Shown here: positions 4,502 through 7,325 of the stretch, one piece after another
How positions within the stretch are numbered: position 1 is the first letter of the stretch
How the letters are laid out: each line of letters starts with the position of its first letter
Source: Pseudomonadota bacterium
Lineage (GTDB): Bacteria > Myxococcota > Polyangia > GCA-2747355 > JACKDQ01
Direction of reading: 5' to 3'
NCBI GenBank assembly: GCA_030591195.1
Contig: JAUVBO010000112.1
Span: forward strand, 1 to 7,325
Length of the DNA stretch: 7,325 bases
Translations under genes and position numbers: made by a program
The notes under the pieces: model-generated
What the model saw: only the letters and a program-made list of their open reading frames with translations
Databases searched by the model: none
Told to the model about the DNA's origin: nothing

Positions 4502-6706
4502 ATGCGCCCCACCTCGCGAACCATGCTGCGCTGGACGCTGCCCTTGGTCTGCGGCGCGCTGCTGGTGACCATCGATCTCGTGATCGCGAGGGTGACCCAG
4601 TTGCGTCTGCTTTCACGGGGCTCGGTGGCGCCGTACACGGTTCGCGCCGCCACCGACGCGGTCTTCGATCTGCGCGCGACCTACGCCGAGGAGGCAAAGG
4701 CGGCGCGGCGCGCCTACGTGCCGATCTACGACAAGGATAACTCGGTCCTCTACGACGAGCGCAGCACGATCATCGTCGCGGCGGTCAAGCACCCGTGGCG
4801 CTGGCCCGCGGCGATCACCGGGGCCGACGGCGGGGGGGGCGCCAGCGACGGCGCGGCCGACGCCGAGCCCCTCGGTCCATCGGTCCCCGATCGGGGGCTG
4901 GGCGACGCGAGGGGCGACGGCGTGGACGGCGAGCCTGACGGGGGCGATGGGGCGGCTCGGGATGCATCGGCGCCGCCTGCCGCTGATGGCGGGACGCCGA
5001 TGGTGGTGGATTCGCGGTTGCTCGCCGAGCGGCAGCGCGAGCTCGACGCCTTGTTGAGTGGGTGTTTCAGGTTGCTCGAGCCGTTCTACAAGCGCGGTGT
5101 TGTCGCGGACCGGGAGTTTCCGAGCCAGAAGAAACAGATCCGGATCTTCTCGGTCGTCCCCGGGCATGCGGCGCCGACCGATGGCAACGTCGTCGTCGCT
5201 GCTCCCCGGCATGTGCTGCGGGACGTCTCGCGGCTGCACCGTTTCTCTGAGCTGCGCCCAGCGCTGGAGAAGGCGGTCCGGCAGTTCTTCTTCAAGACAG
5301 ATCCGGCGCTCCGTGAGCAGGTGGTCGACTTCATCCTCGATCGCCTGCCGCCCAACCTGACCTACGCGCGGGAGAACAAGCGCGTGATCGACATCTCGGA
5401 GGTCACCGGCGTCAAGGTGGTGCTGATCCGTCGCGGGGAGATCCTCGCCCGCCGGGGACAGATCGTCAGCAGCCGCGCGTATCACGCCATTCGCGCCGGC
5501 GTGGCGGCGGCTGACCGGGTCTCGCCGTGGCAGCGGGCCGCCGCCGAGCTGACGCTGCTCGTGGCCCTGCTGTTGCTGTTCCTCGTCACCGCCCGCGAGA
5601 TCGCCGCCGAGACGCTCTGGCGTCGGCTTCGGCCCCAGCTGCTGCTCTATGGCGGGCTGCTGCTCCTCGGCGGATTGGGGGCGCTGACGCTGGCCTTCTT
5701 CCCCGTGCACGCGTCGTTGATCCCGCAGGCGGCCCTGGTGATGATCTTCGGCGTCGTGCTCGGGCGCGGCCCGGCGCTGATCGTCGCCGTGGTGGTACCC
5801 GCGGCGCTGGCTGTGTTCCACGCATTCGACCTGGCGTCACTCGGCGTCGGCGTCGCTGGCGGCTTCGCGGCTGCGCTGGTGGTCCGCCGTCGTCGCAGGA
5901 GCGGCGTGCTCGCTGCCGCGGTGCTGGTGGGTGTGATCCAGGGGCTGGCGCTCGAGGCGCTCCGCGCGGCGGCTGGTCGTCCTCAGACCTCCACGGAGCT
6001 GTTCGCCGCGGCCCAGGGGTTCGGCGGCGGGTTGCTCGCGGGGCTGGTCGCCGTGGTGGCGTTGCCGTTCATCCAGCGTTGGTTCGGTGTCGCCAGTCAG
6101 GGCAAGCTGATGGTCCTCGCCGACTTCGAGCATCCGCTCGCGCGCCGGTTGAGGGAGCGCTGTCCCGAGGTCTTTGCCCACACTGTGCGCGTGGTGAGCC
6201 TCGCCGACCGTGCGGCCAACGCCGTGGGTGCCGACCGCCTGCTTACCCGCTGCGCGGCGCTCTACCACGATCTCGGTTGGCTGAAAGTGAGCCCGAGTGA
6301 GGCGGACGGCGATCAGGCGGCGCGGGAGGTCGGGCACCTGGCCGGGGGACTCGAGCTGGCGACGGAGGAGGGGATCCCCGAGGAGGTCCGCCGGCTGACC
6401 GCCGAGCATCACGGGACCCTGCCGGTGGATGCAGCGGCCGGCGGAGGGGAGGGCGCTGGCGACGGCGTGGTTCGTCACCGTGGGCCGAAGCCGCGGTCGG
6501 TCGAGAGCGCCGTGCTGATGATCGCCGACCGGCTCGAGCGGGCCTCGTCCGCCGAGAGGAAAAACGGGCGTGTCCACGACGCCGCCCAGGTCGTCGAGGA
6601 CGTGCTGCAGGGGCTGATCCGGGAAGCCCAGCTCGACCAGTGCCCGCTGACCCATGCCGAGCTGGGTCGGATCCGCGACGCGCTGGTGGCCTACCTCGAG
6701 GAATGA
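4502..6706 (+). CDS. PgpH-like 7TM-HD family membrane phosphodiesterase (probable cyclic-di-AMP hydrolase)
   Basis: A 734-residue membrane protein with the order typical of PgpH (YqfF). A first TM helix (about 11-30) is followed by an extracytoplasmic 7TMR-HDED domain (about 35-340), recognisable from DLRAT..EEA and YVPIYDKD near the start and LIRRGEILARRGQIV near its end. Seven TM helices (about 347-523) follow, then a cytoplasmic HD domain (about 540-734). All metal ligands expected in PgpH are visible: His560 (FAHTV), His589-Asp590 (YHDLG), His612, His636-His637 (EHHGT) and Asp676 (MIADRLE). The family signature RGPKPRSVESA precedes that Asp. PgpH enzymes hydrolyse cyclic-di-AMP to pApA; that substrate is inferred here. 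Oddities: the usual HDIGK Lys is Trp593, the loop to His612 is short, and an Asp/Gly/Ala-rich insert fills about 107-165. The ATG at 4502 has only a weak AGAG upstream, so coupling to the preceding stop is likely. The usual neighbours phoH and ybeY are absent. Confidence 0.92.
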   Translation: MRPTSRTMLRWTLPLVCGALLVTIDLVIARVTQLRLLSRGSVAPYTVRAATDAVFDLRATYAEEAKAARRAYVPIYDKDNSVLYDERSTIIVAAVKHPWRWPAAITGADGGGGASDGAADAEPLGPSVPDRGLGDARGDGVDGEPDGGDGAARDASAPPAADGGTPMVVDSRLLAERQRELDALLSGCFRLLEPFYKRGVVADREFPSQKKQIRIFSVVPGHAAPTDGNVVVAAPRHVLRDVSRLHRFSELRPALEKAVRQFFFKTDPALREQVVDFILDRLPPNLTYARENKRVIDISEVTGVKVVLIRRGEILARRGQIVSSRAYHAIRAGVAAADRVSPWQRAAAELTLLVALLLLFLVTAREIAAETLWRRLRPQLLLYGGLLLLGGLGALTLAFFPVHASLIPQAALVMIFGVVLGRGPALIVAVVVPAALAVFHAFDLASLGVGVAGGFAAALVVRRRRRSGVLAAAVLVGVIQGLALEALRAAAGRPQTSTELFAAAQGFGGGLLAGLVAVVALPFIQRWFGVASQGKLMVLADFEHPLARRLRERCPEVFAHTVRVVSLADRAANAVGADRLLTRCAALYHDLGWLKVSPSEADGDQAAREVGHLAGGLELATEEGIPEEVRRLTAEHHGTLPVDAAAGGGEGAGDGVVRHRGPKPRSVESAVLMIADRLERASSAERKNGRVHDAAQVVEDVLQGLIREAQLDQCPLTHAELGRIRDALVAYLEE
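4817..4996 (+). other. Asp/Gly/Ala-rich low-complexity insert in the extracytoplasmic domain of the HD protein
   Basis: These bases encode about residues 106-165, dominated by Gly, Asp, Ala and Pro (GADGGGGASDGAAD at the start, GDGVDGEPDGGDGAARD in the middle). It interrupts the 7TMR-HDED domain after IIVAAVKHPW and before the conserved-looking helix VDSRLLAERQRELDALL. It is acidic and likely disordered outside the cytoplasm. Its DNA includes a run of eight G (4832-4839). It does not match the RTX nonapeptide calcium-binding pattern. Confidence 0.75.
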
Positions 6707-6734
6707 GCCGAAACCATCACCGGGCTGCCGCTGG

Positions 6735-7325
6735 TCAGGATTCGACCGTGCGGCGCTGCTGGCTGGTGCGGTACTCGCGACTGATGCTGACGTAGAGTCG
6801 GACGTTCTCGCTCAACGACTGGCGCGCGTCCGCGTCGTCGAGCAGCGCCATCTTGCCCAAGAACCCCGAGTGAGCCTGCTCGAGGTAGTCGAGCGCGGCG
6901 GGATCGCCGAGGCGGTCGAGGATCCGGAAGTGGGTGAAGTAGATCTCCTCCTCGGCGCCTTCGATGTTCTTCTGCTGCTGCAACAGCTCGACCGCCCGGC
7001 GGGAGAGGCCCCGGGCTGCCTCGAGGTCGTCCAGCAGGCCGGTGGCCCGCGCTGCCCGGCTGAGCCCGGGGATCTCACCGACCACCAGCGACGCGGCCTG
7101 GGCCGTCTCGTAGGCCTCGGTCGCTTCGTCCACCGCCTTGGCCGCATCCCCCGGCTGGTTGCGGTCGCAAAGGGTCAAGGCCATCGCGTTGCTGGCGTTG
7201 ACGGCGATGTACTTGGCCCCCATTTTCTCGGCGAGCTGTTTGGCTTCGGCGAGCAGTCGGAGGCCGCGCTGGTATCGCCGCATGGCCGCCTCGAGGAGGC
7301 CAGCGTAGACCAGCGTGTCGGCTTC
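6735..7325 (-). CDS. C-terminal part of a TPR-like helical-repeat protein, probably from a larger signalling protein
   Basis: The last 196 codons of a protein whose frame stays open to the right edge; the Met codon at 7283 is internal. The visible part is all alpha-helical repeats: EAKQLAEKMGAKYIAVNASN, an AAKAVDEATEAYETAQAAS helix, ARGLSRRAVELLQQQKNIEG and EIYFTHFRILDRLGDPAALD. It ends with LLDDADARQSLSENVRLYVS. That final pattern (a long helix, a D-x-R-x-S-x-x-x-N-V box, then the stop soon after) resembles the end of MalT-like TPR regions found behind kinase or AAA-ATPase domains in large myxobacterial regulators. That parentage is inferred from memory of the family; no catalytic part is in the window. 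It is convergent with the HD gene, with only 28 bp between the stops, and no hairpin terminator is evident there. Confidence 0.82.
   Translation of the reverse strand, partial: EADTLVYAGLLEAAMRRYQRGLRLLAEAKQLAEKMGAKYIAVNASNAMALTLCDRNQPGDAAKAVDEATEAYETAQAASLVVGEIPGLSRAARATGLLDDLEAARGLSRRAVELLQQQKNIEGAEEEIYFTHFRILDRLGDPAALDYLEQAHSGFLGKMALLDDADARQSLSENVRLYVSISREYRTSQQRRTVES

Noticed and set aside
4817..4996. Asp/Gly-rich insert as RTX-type calcium-binding repeats
   Set aside because: There is no periodic GGxGxDxUx nonapeptide; spacing of Gly and Asp is irregular.
4613..5821. A 402-codon open frame on the minus strand, antisense to the HD gene
   Set aside because: The product is rich in Arg, Gln and Asp with no family features, while the opposite strand encodes a clear HDED/7TM protein. 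It is a shadow of codon bias.
5837..6655. A 272-codon open frame on the minus strand opposite the HD domain
   Set aside because: The HD ligands and the RGPKPRS signature on the plus strand are decisive; the antisense product shows no domain.

Overview
This GC-rich window most likely comes from a member of the Myxococcota (the former deltaproteobacterial myxobacteria). The reasons are the mix of an Hanks-type serine/threonine kinase, large TPR proteins, an AgmX/PglI-type C-terminal domain and an Asp/Gly/Ala-rich extracytoplasmic linker, together with strong third-position GC bias. This is a family-level inference; no ribosomal or other marker gene is present. Three genes lie on the minus strand and two on the plus strand. 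No mobile element, CRISPR array, tRNA or rRNA was seen.

Layout. Bases 1-293 (minus) hold the N-terminus of a Hanks-type kinase whose visible part has lost both partners of the Lys-Glu salt bridge, so it may be a pseudokinase. Bases 468-3740 (minus) encode a 1090-residue TPR protein with one transmembrane segment. It has TPRs and a Pro-rich linker on the cytoplasmic side and a long TPR solenoid predicted in the periplasm. It is followed on the same strand, after 174 bp, by the kinase. A 177-bp divergent spacer (3741-3917) carries a good plus-strand sigma70-like promoter placed so close to the next ATG that the mRNA should be leaderless.

Bases 3918-4493 (plus) encode a small exported protein, possibly a lipoprotein, ending in an AgmX/PglI-like domain. 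Eight bases later, 4502-6706 (plus) encodes a 734-residue 7TM-HD protein of the PgpH (c-di-AMP phosphodiesterase) type, probably in one operon with it. Bases 6735-7325 (minus, convergent after 28 bp) are the C-terminus of a helical-repeat (TPR-like) protein, probably part of a larger signalling protein.

Taken together, the window looks like an envelope signalling neighbourhood. There is a membrane-spanning TPR scaffold next to a kinase-fold protein, back to back with a two-gene unit that couples an exported AgmX/PglI-domain protein to a membrane nucleotide phosphodiesterase. The functional links between the genes are inferred from proximity only.
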